DNA from: Litomosoides sigmodontis
Taxonomy: Eukaryota; Nematoda; Chromadorea; Rhabditida; Onchocercidae
Direction: 5' to 3'
Assembly: GCA_963070105.1 (NCBI GenBank)
Contig: OY718805.1
Span: 10,265,652 to 10,329,651 of the forward strand
DNA: 64,000 bases
Below, one piece after another: positions 1-13,402 of this stretch. The notes under the pieces are model-generated. The model worked only from the letters and a program-made list of their open reading frames with translations, searched no databases and was not told the origin of the DNA. The translations under genes and the position numbers were made by a program. Positions within the stretch are counted from its first letter, which is position 1, and every line of letters begins with the position of its first letter.

Positions 1-3000
1 ATTTAGGCCTTATTTTGATATCTTTATTCATTAGGAAGTTTTTATTTTTCCTGAAGTGATAGGTGACACGGAAAGTCCGTGGAAGTTTCTATGTTTATAT
101 CTTTGGTTTTGATCTTTTTCATGATCATTCAGTTCATTATTCTATGTTGTACATTCTCTTCTACATTATACAAACTATTCAATTATTTAAATGCTTTTTT
201 TAAAACTGTATTTAAAATTCAACATATCAATTTGGTTCATTCATCTTAACTTTAAAATGGATGCTTTTCGTTCGTTAGATTATAGCAGTTCATAAAGGCT
301 CTCGCCAAACATCTTATTTGATATATTAAAATTTTTTCTTGTTCCTGTAATTGATGGGTTTTATTTCATATGCTCACTGTAAGATGAACAACCGAGGAAT
401 TGCTTCGATTTATATGCACCATGTATATGTATTCAGTCATGTTAAGTGACACATCGTTGTAGCTCAGTTGGTTAAATTTTGTTTTCCATTAATTAACCGT
501 GTGATTCTGCCTTATTTTTTCTTTGAAAATGCACTTTAGACGTACTTCGTTGCCTTTACAACTTTTCTAGCTTATTTTTCTTCAAATCTATTTTATAGTA
601 GATAATTGTTATTATTGATTTCGAATTCATCTCTCAGTATCATGGGGATGGTTGTAGGAAAGTACAATAAATGAAAATTTGTGTAACGGTGAAGTGTTAT
701 CGCTGTATGATATCTAATGTTAGTGCATTTTATCAGCTATATTAATATATTTCGATGGTTACCGACTCTATCGAGTTTGTTAATATATTACACTGCTTGC
801 CATTTGGATTCAAAATTTTAGCAAATGGGAAAGCATCAATACGAGGGAAGAAGATGTCGGATATATCAAGTTATTTCATTATTTCTTTCCGTACTTCTTA
901 TATGTGTTTATGTATATATGTGTGTGTGTATTTTATTGGTGCGCCGAAGTAATGATTTGATTTGAGTATAATAACAGATGGCAATGCAATGACCTTCTCA
1001 CACTTTTATGTTCCTAAACCCTTTTCCCCGTGCTCTTTTGCCCGGTATTAGGGTAAGGAAACGAAGTTGCTGAGAAAGACATGAAATTAATTTTGGGACA
1101 ATGCAACTGCAGGTCGCGAAGTACGACCAATGACACCGTTGGATAATTTATTAAATTCTTTGACACGTTCAATGCCTACGTTTACAGCCTTAACACTTTT
1201 CTCATTCTAACTAAAATTTTGACAACAAACGATTTTTTTTACCATTTTTATTCTGTTACTTCAAAATGAAGTTCTTTTTGTTGCAAGTTTTCAAATTTTA
1301 CTAAATTAATGAATGGAGCGTAGCGTTAGTTTTCGAAAATTCTTCAAAATAATGGCAAGAGCTATGTGCTAGAGATTCTTGAGTGTTCTAAGGAACGAGT
1401 GACAGCTATGTACTTAGCAAGTGCTACATTAATTCAACAATTTTGAATCAATATTTGCGTGGTTGAAAAACAATTATGAAGATTGGCCGAAGTGTTGCAC
1501 ATCATCCGTTGTCCCAAATAAATGCTAGTACATATGTGACAATTTCTCAGTTGGAATTTTATTCCGACTTCTTCGTTTCTTTTAAGAATTGCATGTTCGA
1601 TTCAGCCAGCTATTTTAAATATTTCTTTTTTTCCTTTGATGGTTCCTTACCGTAATCATTCATTGGAAATAAATTTAAAACGTCCTTCGCGAGACAAGAC
1701 TATAATAGGTGAATAAATAGAGTGATGAGAAATGATCGAGAAGTTGTGGCACCATATGGATAATGGTGATTGGAAAAAGAAAAAAATTGAGGAGAAGGAG
1801 ATAACAGAAATGAGATGAAGGAAGAAAGAAGACATAGTTGATCGAATGAATCAAAATAATTAATATATTGGCATGAATTCGATTTAATTCCATTTACAAC
1901 AAGTCTCTTTGATCTATCCGAAACAACCTATTATAATTTCTCCAATTTGTTGCTATCACTTCGTCCAATACTGAATCGTTTCTTCCCTTTATTCTCTCTC
2001 TCGCTCCTGTTTTCCTTGATTCCTTTTTATAACGTATTTATCTATTTAATATTTAGGATTTCTTCTCCAATTAAAAAATAAATTATAATTTCCCTAATTA
2101 ATTGTGGTTGTTAATTTTTGTGGAGTTTAATCCATAGAATCAAATATATAATTTAGTGGCAATATTTTGCTGATTTTGAGCAAAAGCTATCGCCTTTTCC
2201 TCAATTACATTTATGATTTAATAATTAATCACAAGTAACCGGAAAAATGAGCATTTTAGAAAACACAATATTAACACCAAAAATGAACTGAAAATAAAAC
2301 AAATATGATTAATTTGGTAATTCGTTGAAAAGACAACAAAATAGACATTGCTCCTTGAGAAAGTAATAATTTCCTTCTGAATATTCCACTAAATGCAAAA
2401 AAATTAAGAAAATATAACGATAATAATAAATCCGTTGCAGTTGTGACGAATATTAATCAAATCACTTCTTCAAATTTAAACTAAGAAAAAATTGAACTCT
2501 CCATTTTAACATACAACTCACATAGCACAAGTGGCAAATGATAAATTATCGGAGAAATATACAAATCAACAAGGAAGAAAAATGAAAATGAGAAGATATT
2601 CTCGAGTTTTGTAGAATTCTACTGTCCTACAGTTTTCATAAAAATGCCAGGTGAAGTTTTTAGTCTAAAAAAACTTCTAAAAGAGGACTTAGTGTAAATG
2701 CAAAATTAAATGAACAAAGTGAAATCGAAATCTGTTTTTCGAGTAGATTGTGAAAGATAGTAAAAGCATAAAAGTTCAGTAACATTCTGACTTTAAAAAT
2801 TTTGAGTAGAAAATTTTTCATGATGCAAACTACCGTATATCAAAATTCTCCCGCACGATATCAAGTAGTAAGGTATAAGTTTAAATAAATTATCAAGGAA
2901 TAAACATTGTTAATGTAATCTTATGTACTCCTATGATCTTATGAGAAGCTATGAACTAGAACCGCTACGATTAATCACCGTTAATTACAACACGTACAAA

Positions 3001-3057
3001 AAATACTTTTTCATTGAATCAGGCTAATCCATTGCGATAGAAAGGAAAACCAACGGA
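1..3057. other. AT-rich intergenic stretch, no gene seen
   Basis: No exon chain with splice signals or recognisable protein motifs was found. The open frames present (for example 755-952 and 1675-1893) are short, low in complexity and show no family signature. A tRNA D-arm-like sequence near 459-471 has no matching T-arm. Part of this stretch may be the 3' flank of the T-box gene that ends at 3058. Confidence 0.5.
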
Positions 3058-6000
3058 TCATGAAGTGATTGGAGTTCGCTGATCGTCCGCTAGCCTTTTC
3101 TCATTCTCTTGTGCAATACATTTCACTTCGGTAATATCGATAGCATTAGCAACAGTTATTGACTCAGTAACTGTAGGAGTGGTAGTAGCAGTTGTGATAG
3201 TAACTGTAGTAGTATTAGTGTTAGTAGTAGTAGTAGCAACAACAGTAGTCATATACGGCGTCAAATCGTGATCGAAATGTAAACGTGGTGGGCAGGTTGT
3301 CGAAGAAGATGAAGGTAAGGTTGATGATGACACAGGTACGGCAGTAATATTTGCAAAAAACATTTGCGATATAAACTGTGGTGGTAATGGAAAACGTGGA
3401 TGCATTTTACCTGCCCAATCTGTAAACATAATTAATTTTAATTTCAAACATGCAGATAAAAAAATGACTATTTCATCCTTAAATATTCACTAAAATATAA
3501 AAATGAAGCATCGCAGTCAAATTGTTTTCATGGAACTAAAATAACAATTAAAATTTGCAAGTTCTGTAATTAGAAAATGATTGTTCTACCCCAGAATATT
3601 ACCAAAATTCCATGAGTAAAATATTTAGGTCAAAATTTTTGCAAGTCAACCAAATCAGACATTTTGATTTAATGCCGGGCTTTTATGCGTAAAAAGGGAA
3701 ATTGTAATTCTGCGTAATTCTGAAAACGTACCGTACACCTACTTTTGAAATACACCTACCTGCTGCTGCATAAATGTTCGATTTTTAGAATTTTTATTGT
3801 TATGAAAATTTTTGGAATAAAAAATTGTCAGTACTCATTGTTTTTAATTCAATCCAAAATTTTTTTAAAGATTTGAACTTCAAAGCGGTTTTTCAGAAAG
3901 AGAAGAGAAAAGTGTTTCGCAAGAAATGAAACAGATTTTCTTACACTGACGAATTAATGCCTGTTGCATAGCTGCAGGACTGTACAAGTTGGATAACAAC
4001 ATTGATGCGCCGTCATTTCGAATATCCCTGAAACATATTTCAAATGTATTGTCACACATCTCGAATTTCCCCAACTTTTCTTTTCAAATTCTTCAATTAG
4101 GCGTCAGTATTGAAAATTTTTTCTTTTAAGACGACTAAAGCAAAAATGAAGCGGAGAAGCTGAGTAATTGTAAATGCATAGAAGTTTTGCATGCAAACTG
4201 TAAGTTGCGATAACTAAACAGTTGTGTTTCTTGTATTTTTAAAGTATTCAAAAATCTAAACTACTACCCCGTATGGTGAGATTTATTTTTTTAAAAAAAA
4301 ATCAAATTGGTGGTAACAGAGAGAAAGAAGGTCATGCTGAACGTACAAATCATATTCAGGTGAGCGTCCATTTGGATCACGGAAGCCTTTTGCGAATGGA
4401 TTCTTCTCAATTTTTAATTTTGTAATTAATTGATTTTGATATGCTGTAACAGCCATAAATTGTGTTTCTTTGAACTGAAACGTTTTGTAATGTTCGTTGT
4501 GCAAATCGATTGTTAATGCCTAAAAAAGAAAGGAAAATGCAAAATAAATGCTAAAAAATTTTTTTCGGCTTCAAATTTTTTTTCGTTTTTCTAAGCTGAA
4601 CTTGTCGAAGTCTTAGTGCTAATTTTTTGGCACAAACAAAGCTTTTATCGTAAGAATAATTAGTGGAATAATCTAGCTAACGAGAAGAGAGGAAAATAAA
4701 TTGTTAATCTGAGTTCCTAAAACTAACTGGATGTATCATTTCAAAACTTTGATACCTGTTCAATAGGCCTTTCGCGCGGTCGTCTCACCACATGTACACG
4801 TGGTTGATATTTGTGCATTGAATTTAAAATTAACTAAAAATTGCTTGATGTTAGCATGATAGAACCATATATCATAAAACATGTTTATTGATTTGGAACA
4901 CTGCTTTTAAATTTAATAAAATAACTTACATGTCCAGCTTTGTCAACTTCATTATTGGTCAATTTGGCTTTTTCAAATGATATGACCTGACTGCACAGCT
5001 GTAACGATAATATTATTCTGCGACATAATCCCTTTTCATATTTTAAATTCCAAGTTTGTAAATAAATTTATTAATTTCATATTCTATTTATTAATGCATG
5101 GTGGGAAAAAATTTAGAAACCTGTTCACCGGTGAATGGAGAATCAGGATGCATATATAGTCGATTACGGGGTGTAGGTTCAGCTTTACCGGCTGTCAACC
5201 AGGATGACTTGTTATAAATATACCGATAACGTCGATTATCCACTGGGACAACATCCAGAAATACGTAATAAAACACGTTTGGTTCACAACCGGTGATACT
5301 TAGTTTCATCGTTGGGAACATACGTCTGCAATTGTAAGCCTTTATTAACGATTGGTTGAAATAATTTTTGGGTGTCTTTTTTATCAAATTTTTTTTGCCT
5401 AAATTTCTAGAAAAAAATAATCTTTCGAAATTTATAATTTTGAATTCGTCACGTCTTTATTATGCTATTTTCATGACCCTTCTGTTTTAGGAAGTTTTAT
5501 GTGTAAGAAATAAATGTTTAATCAGGAAGTGTTGAAAAACGAAAGAAATTCGTTTTAGCACAAAATCGTAGTATAGAACAGCCATTTTAAGTCCTTCAAC
5601 CAATTTAAATACATTAACTAATTCCACTCCTAATTATCTATCTGATAACGAATTTTATGCCACGGACTGATAGCATTAATACATTAACGGTGCAAATGGT
5701 GGTGTCAGGTGGTGTGCATGTCCATGCGCGTATGTGTGTCTGCAAGTTGTGATAAAATATCGTCATAAATTACTATCACTGATGATGAGTGATTAAGATT
5801 ACGTGTAATAAGAGCAGCTCAAGATGAAAAGAATAAAGAACAAAGATATGATTATTTGATTTATCAAAGTAAGGAAAAGCGAAAGCCAAATTGAATTTTA
5901 ATATTTAAATAATAATAAAAACAATGAAAAATTAATGGTTAAGAACAAAATAATTATAATTTAGCACAGTTAAATCGTTGTGTAAGAGCAAAAAATGAGA

Positions 6001-9000
6001 ATAATTTCTACATTCTTCTCAATGCAAAATCGAACAGGAACCATTACCGTAACATAGCAATGTCGAATACCGTATAAAAGGTAAAGCAATGGTTGTGTTA
6101 CGTATGTCGTCCAATTGTTATGTTACGTGTAAATTAATAAATTTAATCGGAATTAAGCAAAGATTAAGTGCCATAATCTTAGCACTGCCAAAAATTTGCA
6201 TATTTGTTGCACAGCCAGTGATATCGAAATAGTAATGGTGAAATTTAAAACAAGATTTTTAATGATTTACTCAAATGCTAATTCACTTGCTTGAAAGCAA
6301 TTAACAGCCACTAACTCCTCCATCAACTTTGTTTTTAGCTCTCTTATTTGTAATTCAAAGTAACTTCCAACTTTACCATTATGTTTTAATGACACGCATA
6401 TTAAATATATATTTTTAAATGCCGTAAAGGAGTGTGTTAAAGTAAATTGTTGAATAATTTAAGGTTGTTTTGTCGATGCATTGTAAAAGCACATGAGTTT
6501 CATCCCAATAACTAGTAAAAAGAAAAAAAATTTTAACATTGATTATTGTCGTCTGTCAGTATTGTTGCGTGACATTGAATCACTTTACGACAAGCAAAAC
6601 TTTGTTATTAGGAAAGAAATTTGTCACTTTATTTGAAAATGCATAAAATTTACAGTTTCAACGAAAGTACAGTAGAAAAAGAGAAGCGGAAAAAATAGTG
6701 GGAGAGAAACATAAATTTTGATTTGCTTTTCTTAGCAAAATAATTGGAACAATAATAGCTACTGTTCTTAACTAGTTAAAATTAAATTAAATACAGAATA
6801 GAAATTCATTTACTTCTATTTAGTTCGCTTTTCAATGAGAGAAAAACAGTAACATTAGTACTTGCGTTCAATTTCAAGCTGAGTAAAGATGAAATGAATT
6901 AAGTTGATGATTGCTTCACTAATTTTAATTTACTAAATGCCCATGCATAATATGGGAAGCATTGATTGAGCAAAGTGAATTGAATTTTTAGATTACTGCA
7001 AAACAGCATGTTTTTATTCCAACAAACCGCATTTTCATGTTTTTTGTTCCAAATATCAGTGATTGCATTTTCGAGACTTCAAAGCGTAGAAGTTAGCTTA
7101 TTCGTGGTACAGACTGTAAGATCAATTTGATGCAACCACATACACATGCATTTCTATTTCTATTTTTATCTCTATTTTAGCATTTCCATTTTCATGCATT
7201 TCTGCATTCCTATTTAAGTTCATTGTGTCAACACTTGCTGCAACGATATGAGATGCGCTTGTGTGCTAAATTTAGATAAGTTAACTAGAAATATCAAAAT
7301 ATCAGTTTTATTGGTAAGTAATAGCAGTAATAATTAGGCAGTTCGCAAGTACACTACGATGCAATTTCAGAAGCGTTGTGTGATAAACAGAATAAAAGAA
7401 TACTAATATTTAATGGATGGATCATTTCATGTGTAAATCATACTCAGTGCACTGAGAAGAAATTTCAGTACTTCGAAGAAGAGGAAGAAGAATGCGGGAA
7501 AAAAATCAGTTGCAACAAGATTACTGCTTCAGATAATGGAGATATTGTTGAGCGATGATTGAAAAGCTGCAACGTCACCACCATCATCACAAAATGGCAC
7601 AAAAATGAGGAAAGCTTTCATCAAGAAGATATGCTTACATCTTATTTCCTTCTCGAAAAATCTCTAATTTGATAATTTTGAAACCTTTCACTTATCAGTT
7701 CTGACTATCTTAAAAATCGTACATGCGTGGTATTGACACGAATCAAAATTTCGCATTTAAATATCTCTGTTGATTAAATAAAAAATTTCAACTCTCTTGA
7801 TGATTTTACTTTAGTCATATCATTTAGAAATATGTTGTTGCATAGTTATAGTACTCTTATGGCAAGTTCAAACTATACAGTTTCCACTTAATTACTGTAT
7901 TTCATGCCATTGTTCTTGTCATGTTAACAGTTGGTTGATTACATGAAGCTTTAATAAGCTATTCACCGAAATACAATGGAATAAATGTAATAGCATAAAA
8001 GCAATTTGGAGATTGCTTTCTGCGTTTTCCCATGCTTTTAAGTGAATTAATCAAGGAACGGTTGATGTGTCGGGTAAATTGCTGACACTGCAACATTTCT
8101 CCTTCATTTCCAATACTATTCCAGTTTTCTATCATCCAATTTTTTCTACGTCACTAGTTCCTCACTAAAGGACAATTCCACAATTTGCCAGGTACTACTA
8201 AGCGTTGGAATACAGATGAAATTACTACGGACTCCTAATTCTTTTAAACGAAAAGAGTTTTATTTCATTGGGAGTATGAATAGTCCCCCGAGAGAAGCAA
8301 CAAACGCCCTCTTTTTGAACAATGCCGAACAATTCATGATTTTTCGCGTGTCTTAAAAAATGGGAAAAAAAATGAACGGCTATTATTGCCTAAATTACTC
8401 CTTCCTAACAATAACACTTTATATAATAATTAGTTTTATTTATGTAAAGCAAAACGATTAATTTGTTCTTTTTTTGATTCGTTTAAAATTCTTTTAATGT
8501 TAACGGTACAGTGAAAACAGCGACTAAAAAAGATAAAATGACTAAAGAAAGAGGATGAATTATCTAATCGTACTTCTGCTAAGGGAAAAGCAATTGTTTA
8601 AAAACAGTGAGAGGTGTCCTCTAACTGTTAACAGTCTACAAATTTCACATTTAATACTTGAGGATGGATGGAATAAATATCAAAGTATGGCAGGGGATCA
8701 TCTACAAAAAAGGCATGTTTTTGAATGAAATTAATTTCATTGAATTAATATCACAATTACCGCACTAATAATAAGGGGAAAAAGCAAACTCACCGTCCGC
8801 TTTTGGTAATAATCATTTCGGTGCTAAGTTCATAAAATTTGTTCCATAATTCACGCCCTTCCAGTCGACATGTAACGTGTCGGAGAATGTGAGAATTTCC
8901 GGGTAATGGTGACGTTTTAGGCAACTGTTCGATGCCGCTCTCACACTCATCCGCTTCCGGCTCTGCGCTGTTTTTACTATCGTTACAGTTTCTATTCGTT

Positions 9001-9182
9001 CTTGTAGCAGTGGTCGATCGGTCGACTTTCTCATCTGCACCACTTGTATCCAATAAATGATCAATCATAAATTTGATCCGCTTTGGTGCTGCTAAATCTA
9101 GCGGGATGTCCGGAAAGTGCTCCGATACCGGAATGCTTGAATGGAGTGCATCTATGGGACGCTTTTCACCTGTTCTAGCCAT
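3058..9182 (-). CDS. mab-9: T-box transcription factor, TBX20/MAB-9 class
   Basis: A nuclear DNA-binding regulator of cell fate; in C. elegans mab-9 acts in hindgut and motor neuron patterning. Seven exons: 8794-9182, 5121-5325, 4930-4998, 4756-4833, 4347-4519, 3945-4027, 3058-3419. All have GT-AG borders and matching phases, giving 452 residues. The T-box spans about residues 105-297: the entry motif [20 protein letters not shown], then [53 protein letters not shown] and NPFAKGFRD. The [13 protein letters not shown] and VDNRRYRY type of sequence fits TBX20 better than TBX2 or TBX1. Before the T-box, residues 38-44 (FMIDHLL) fit the eh1 Groucho-binding pattern FxIxxIL. The C-terminal tail is rich in Thr and Ser with poly-Thr tracts coded by repeats. 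Intron 1 is about 3.5 kb and could hold enhancers. The start at 9182 opens the exon frame. Orthology to mab-9 is inferred from motifs alone. Confidence 0.9.
5326..8793 (-). other. Long first intron of the T-box gene
   Basis: The intron starts with gtgagt next to 8794 and ends with ttgcag next to 5325. It splits the codon for the first Arg of the RRMFPT motif. It contains no convincing nested gene: the open frame at 7376-7558 is Glu-rich but has no family signature. Large first introns of developmental regulators often carry enhancers, but no specific element can be named here. Confidence 0.75.
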
Positions 9183-9860
9183 GATTAGAAATAGTGTTCA
9201 GATGACCGGTAAAACAATTGCTCTTTGCGTCCGTCCTTCTCAGCTCTTTTCCAAAAATAATTTTCCAGTGTATGAGTGAGAGAAGAAAATTGAATGAAAT
9301 TGCGGAATAAGAATGAGAGGAGCAGAAGCGGTCAGCACGTAATATCACGTAGTAGTCACGTACTATTATTGTTACTGCTAGAGGTCGTCGGAGAGTGGAG
9401 CGCTAATGAAATGTATTTGAAATGAGAATTACTTCGAAGCAGCCGCCGTTTCGCGTCTCGTAACGATGTGAGTAGTGCGAGTAACGAGAGAAGTGATGAA
9501 GAAGCATTCATCCCATTGGAATATCCGCTGCCGGCATCGTCCCTTTTGATACGATCATCCGACGACACGTACACCGTATAACGCGTCGTCGTCAACTTTT
9601 CACTGACATCATCATTTTCAATGAGCACGACGAGGACGAGGAGGAAGGGGAGGAGGGAGTAGGAAGAAGGAGTGAAAAGGATGCATTTGAAATGAACTGC
9701 TCCAAACCACAACAAATCGTTCATTGGGCGAGCTGTCAAAAATGGGCGGGCATAGTGGCAGCTGTTGCTCCAATCAGCCGACATGTTTTGACGCTTTTTA
9801 AAAAAATGAAAAAAGGATGAGATAGATGAATTAAGCTAAGAGAGGAAAGGTGTCACTAAG
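9183..9860. other. GC-richer, CpG-containing region upstream of the T-box gene
   Basis: This stretch has visibly more G, C and CG dinucleotides than the surrounding DNA and lies just 5' of the mab-9-like start codon. A 142-codon minus-strand frame (9356-9784) is open but reads as low-complexity Ser/Leu sequence without a recognisable domain. Promoter or 5' untranslated DNA is more likely than a separate gene. No TATA box was identified with confidence. Confidence 0.3.
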
Positions 9861-9927
9861 AGAGACAGAAAGAGAGAGAGAATGCTGGCTGAAGGATGGG
9901 ATGATGACGATGATCGTTTAAGGGAGG

Positions 9928-9949
9928 AACAACAACAACAACAACAACA
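9928..9949. repeat. CAA trinucleotide repeat
   Basis: About seven CAA units, read as poly-Gln in the short open frame 9882-10097. There is no support that this frame is a gene. Confidence 0.8.
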
Positions 9950-12900
9950 GTATGACAACAAACAAGCAATAAACGTCGAACATCAAAATCGCAGGCACTT
10001 TATTCAAACTACATCGTCCTCTTTCTCCACGATAACGGAAAGTGGAGAACATGTGTTGACGCTTTTTCACAAACTCTTATTAATATTAATAAGGTAGCAC
10101 TTTCAGTTAGTACATATTTTAATTCCAATTCATCATGGTTTACTTAATATATAATGCACAAATACGCACAATGATTTGTTTATAACAGCGAAATCCCATG
10201 ACCCAACTAGTATCATAATTTATTCTGAGTAATCGATTGCAAATTTTAAAATTATACTACGAAAATATTTGAAGATTTCACATCATGTGATTTTCACGTC
10301 TTTCCACTTGCTGAAAAGATTGAATAAATATGCTAAGCTAAATAGATCGTCAAATGCATTTAGGCAACTAGTTTTTTGTTGAAAATGACCCTTTGCAATA
10401 GGTTAATAGGTGATGACGACTGCTTAATTACTTGTAAGTGATTAACATTTGCTACCAACTATGAAAATAGCAGTGGCAAAGTAATGAATGGATGGATTCC
10501 AAAATGTTGTTGGCTTGAAGTTTTCATGACATACCAATCAACAAGCCGTATGCCTAAATTCCCTAAAGCATCGCTTGTAGCAATCGAAATTCCACATAAC
10601 ACCACAAACATAACCTGAATTCCTTTCACGATGTACTTGTAATGATCCGATTTCCTTCATAATACGCTTTGCAATGACCCGAATTCCCTTTCCTACATAT
10701 TGCTTGGGCTCTCAATTCGTTTTCTGTTTTCTCGCTTACAATAATTTCAATTTTTTTTCAACTCTTTTAGATATTAAAAGCTGAGACAAAAGATAATTTC
10801 GGCTTCTTTTTACTTTTTTTTCTTTTTTCTTCTGGTTTATCTTCTTCACATTGATATTTGACTTCACTTTAAAACAAGTTTCTGTCTTATATTGTATTAA
10901 AATGAATATGTCAAAAATAGAATTATTTGAGTAAATAATATTTGATTATAAATTTTTCCCAAAAATGATTAATGCTTATAGGAACATTGGATTTGTGCAT
11001 TCATCCATTTTTAATGATGATTACTTTAGGGCTTTTTGAAGAATGGGAAGAGAAAAGAGGAGGAAAAACCGAAGAAAACAAATTTAAGTGATTGGATTAA
11101 AATATTTTGCTTGTTGTAAGCGTCAATGAATCAGTCGTCAATGATGTGGAAGAAAAAAGGCAAGCGAAAAAATGTCCAGAAAAGTACGGTAATTTTTTGC
11201 ATTGCTTTGTTGCCGTTAAGGCTTTTGCGCTAATATCTAATGCAAAAATCTCTCATGCCTTAAATATCAGGCTTTATAAAAAAGGCTTGAAGAGGGAGGA
11301 CAGAGGCTTTAACAGGTTTAAGCATAGATTTACAATGCTTTCGGGATGAGAAGCGAGTAGAAGCATAAAAGATGGAGCGAATGATCATTATGCTAATCAC
11401 TACGACATTTTTCTAAAGCTTTCGAACAGCTCTTTCATGCATCAAATAAGCTTAAATAATGTTTTGTGGTTTAAGCATTTAAAAACAGTGAAGATGTTTG
11501 CATGATACTAACAATAAAACTAACAGTGAATGGGAGCATTTTCGTTTTTTTACAGCAAATAATGCTAATTAATTAAAACTTAACTAAAAGACTTGTCAAT
11601 AATCGATGGCCTACTTGCATAAAGTCAGTAAGTCAGTAATTTGTTTAGATAAAAAATTAATTAAAAATTTTTACAATGAAAGTAAATTAGCAAAATTACA
11701 AATTGATAATCATGAAAATTAAAAAAATTCGCTTTTCTAATTATTTCTTTATGGTTGCAACATTTTCTGTGCCACTTTAAATTTGACGGGTTATTATTAA
11801 TTCTTTTCCAGGTGATCAATTTAGCAATATAGCATAATATTGGTGATTATCTCAGGAAAAAAATATTGACATTAGCAAATAATTATAAGAGAAGAGGTTA
11901 ATCGCAAAATTTACAGAAAAATGCTCCATATTATACAGTTAACAACAACAACAGTGATTACTGTAAGTTGTTTTTGGTGTGCATGTGTATATGTGAATTG
12001 AATTTTTTATTTTTTTTCAATTTTCATTTTAGTTTTTTCTTCGTTTACTTGATTTTCTACAAAAATTCACATAAAAATTTATCGGTTAAACTATTTATGT
12101 TGACAAGATAGCTTCGAGTGGTTGGAGAGCGCGAGAGAAGAAAGAATGGAGGGAATAGACGATTTAGTTTATTAAAATGTGGATTGGTAGTGTTGTGGAA
12201 AGAAGTGAACGACGACGATGCATTAGGGAATTGATATTAGTGGTGACGGCGGTGGCGGTGATGGTAGTTTCGAAGTTAAGTGTCTAGTCAAATGTTACCC
12301 CGGTTTCTCATCATTTTGCAAATTCCCTTCATGAAATTACTTTTCAATTAACAGATCTGATGAAAGTAAATGTTAAGATTTAATTAACGGTAATACGAAA
12401 ATTAATGCTGTGCTAAAATGCATAAAAAAAACTTGTAGAAAATTAATGAAACTTTGCAGTACTGCATGGTGATATGTCAATTCATCGCTAATAATGGAAG
12501 GATATGATTTTCGAAAGTTAGCGCAAGAATATTATGGAAGAAATTTTTGATAATTCAGCTATTATTAGCATCTCATTGAAAATTAATCAAATACTGACAA
12601 CGATTGAATTCTTTTTGAGCGTACTGTTGGTTAAAAGCTATATTTTAACATATTAATTCGATTACTAAAAGAGAGATTTGAATACAAGTAGTAACAATAA
12701 TAATAATAGTGACAGTAGGAAATGTCACATATGAAATTTTTAGATTTCAACATGAAATTATGCTCCAAAGTTAAAGGAACAATGACAACTTCAAAACTTG
12801 TATATATTTTAGTTCATCAATTAGCGAAGAAAACTTTGTTTAAAAGTGTAACGGAAATTGCTCAAGCTGTTACCAAAGAGTAGTTTCGAGTTGCGATTTA

Positions 12901-13327
12901 AAATTCACAGAGAAACGATGATCCCTCCGATTCCTCCCTGCAACTTGCACAAGGTGTGAAGGATGCGAAATTTCAACTGTCAAATTAAGCGTTACAATTT
13001 GCGGAAAGCATAAATGTCGGGAAATGTTTATATGTTTTCCCTCTTATTGCATCATTGAAAATACTTTAGTAGTAAAGCTAAATGAATTCCCAATTGTGAA
13101 ATTTCCATTTCAATCTTTCATCCTTGGATCCGATCGAAGCGCATCTTCCAGCATGTTCCTTCTCCTTCCCCTTACCCTCACTTCGGTGGCGACAATGATC
13201 GGACGTCTTTTCAACGAATTTATTGCTTCATGCCGAGATTTACTAGCAAGATATTACTCATCATTCACCTCTCTATTTCTCCTCTCATTTCACTATCCGT
13301 GTGTAAATGAATAAATATATGAGTGCC

Positions 13328-13331
<4 letters not shown>

Positions 13332-13401
<70 letters not shown>
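13332..13401. repeat. (GT)n microsatellite, about 35 units
   Basis: An uninterrupted TG/GT dinucleotide run of about 70 bases, the longest microsatellite in the window and likely to vary in length between individuals. Confidence 0.95.

Positions 13402-13402
<1 letters not shown>

Noticed and set aside
453..515. tRNA-like 5' half (tagctcagttggttaaa) resembling an A box
   Set aside because: No T-arm with a GTTCGA-type B box and no acceptor-stem pairing follows at the right distance; at most a decayed tRNA-derived fragment.
9356..9784. 142-codon minus-strand open frame upstream of the T-box gene
   Set aside because: Low-complexity Leu/Ser/Asn sequence with no domain, no splice partners and a position fitting promoter or 5' untranslated DNA.
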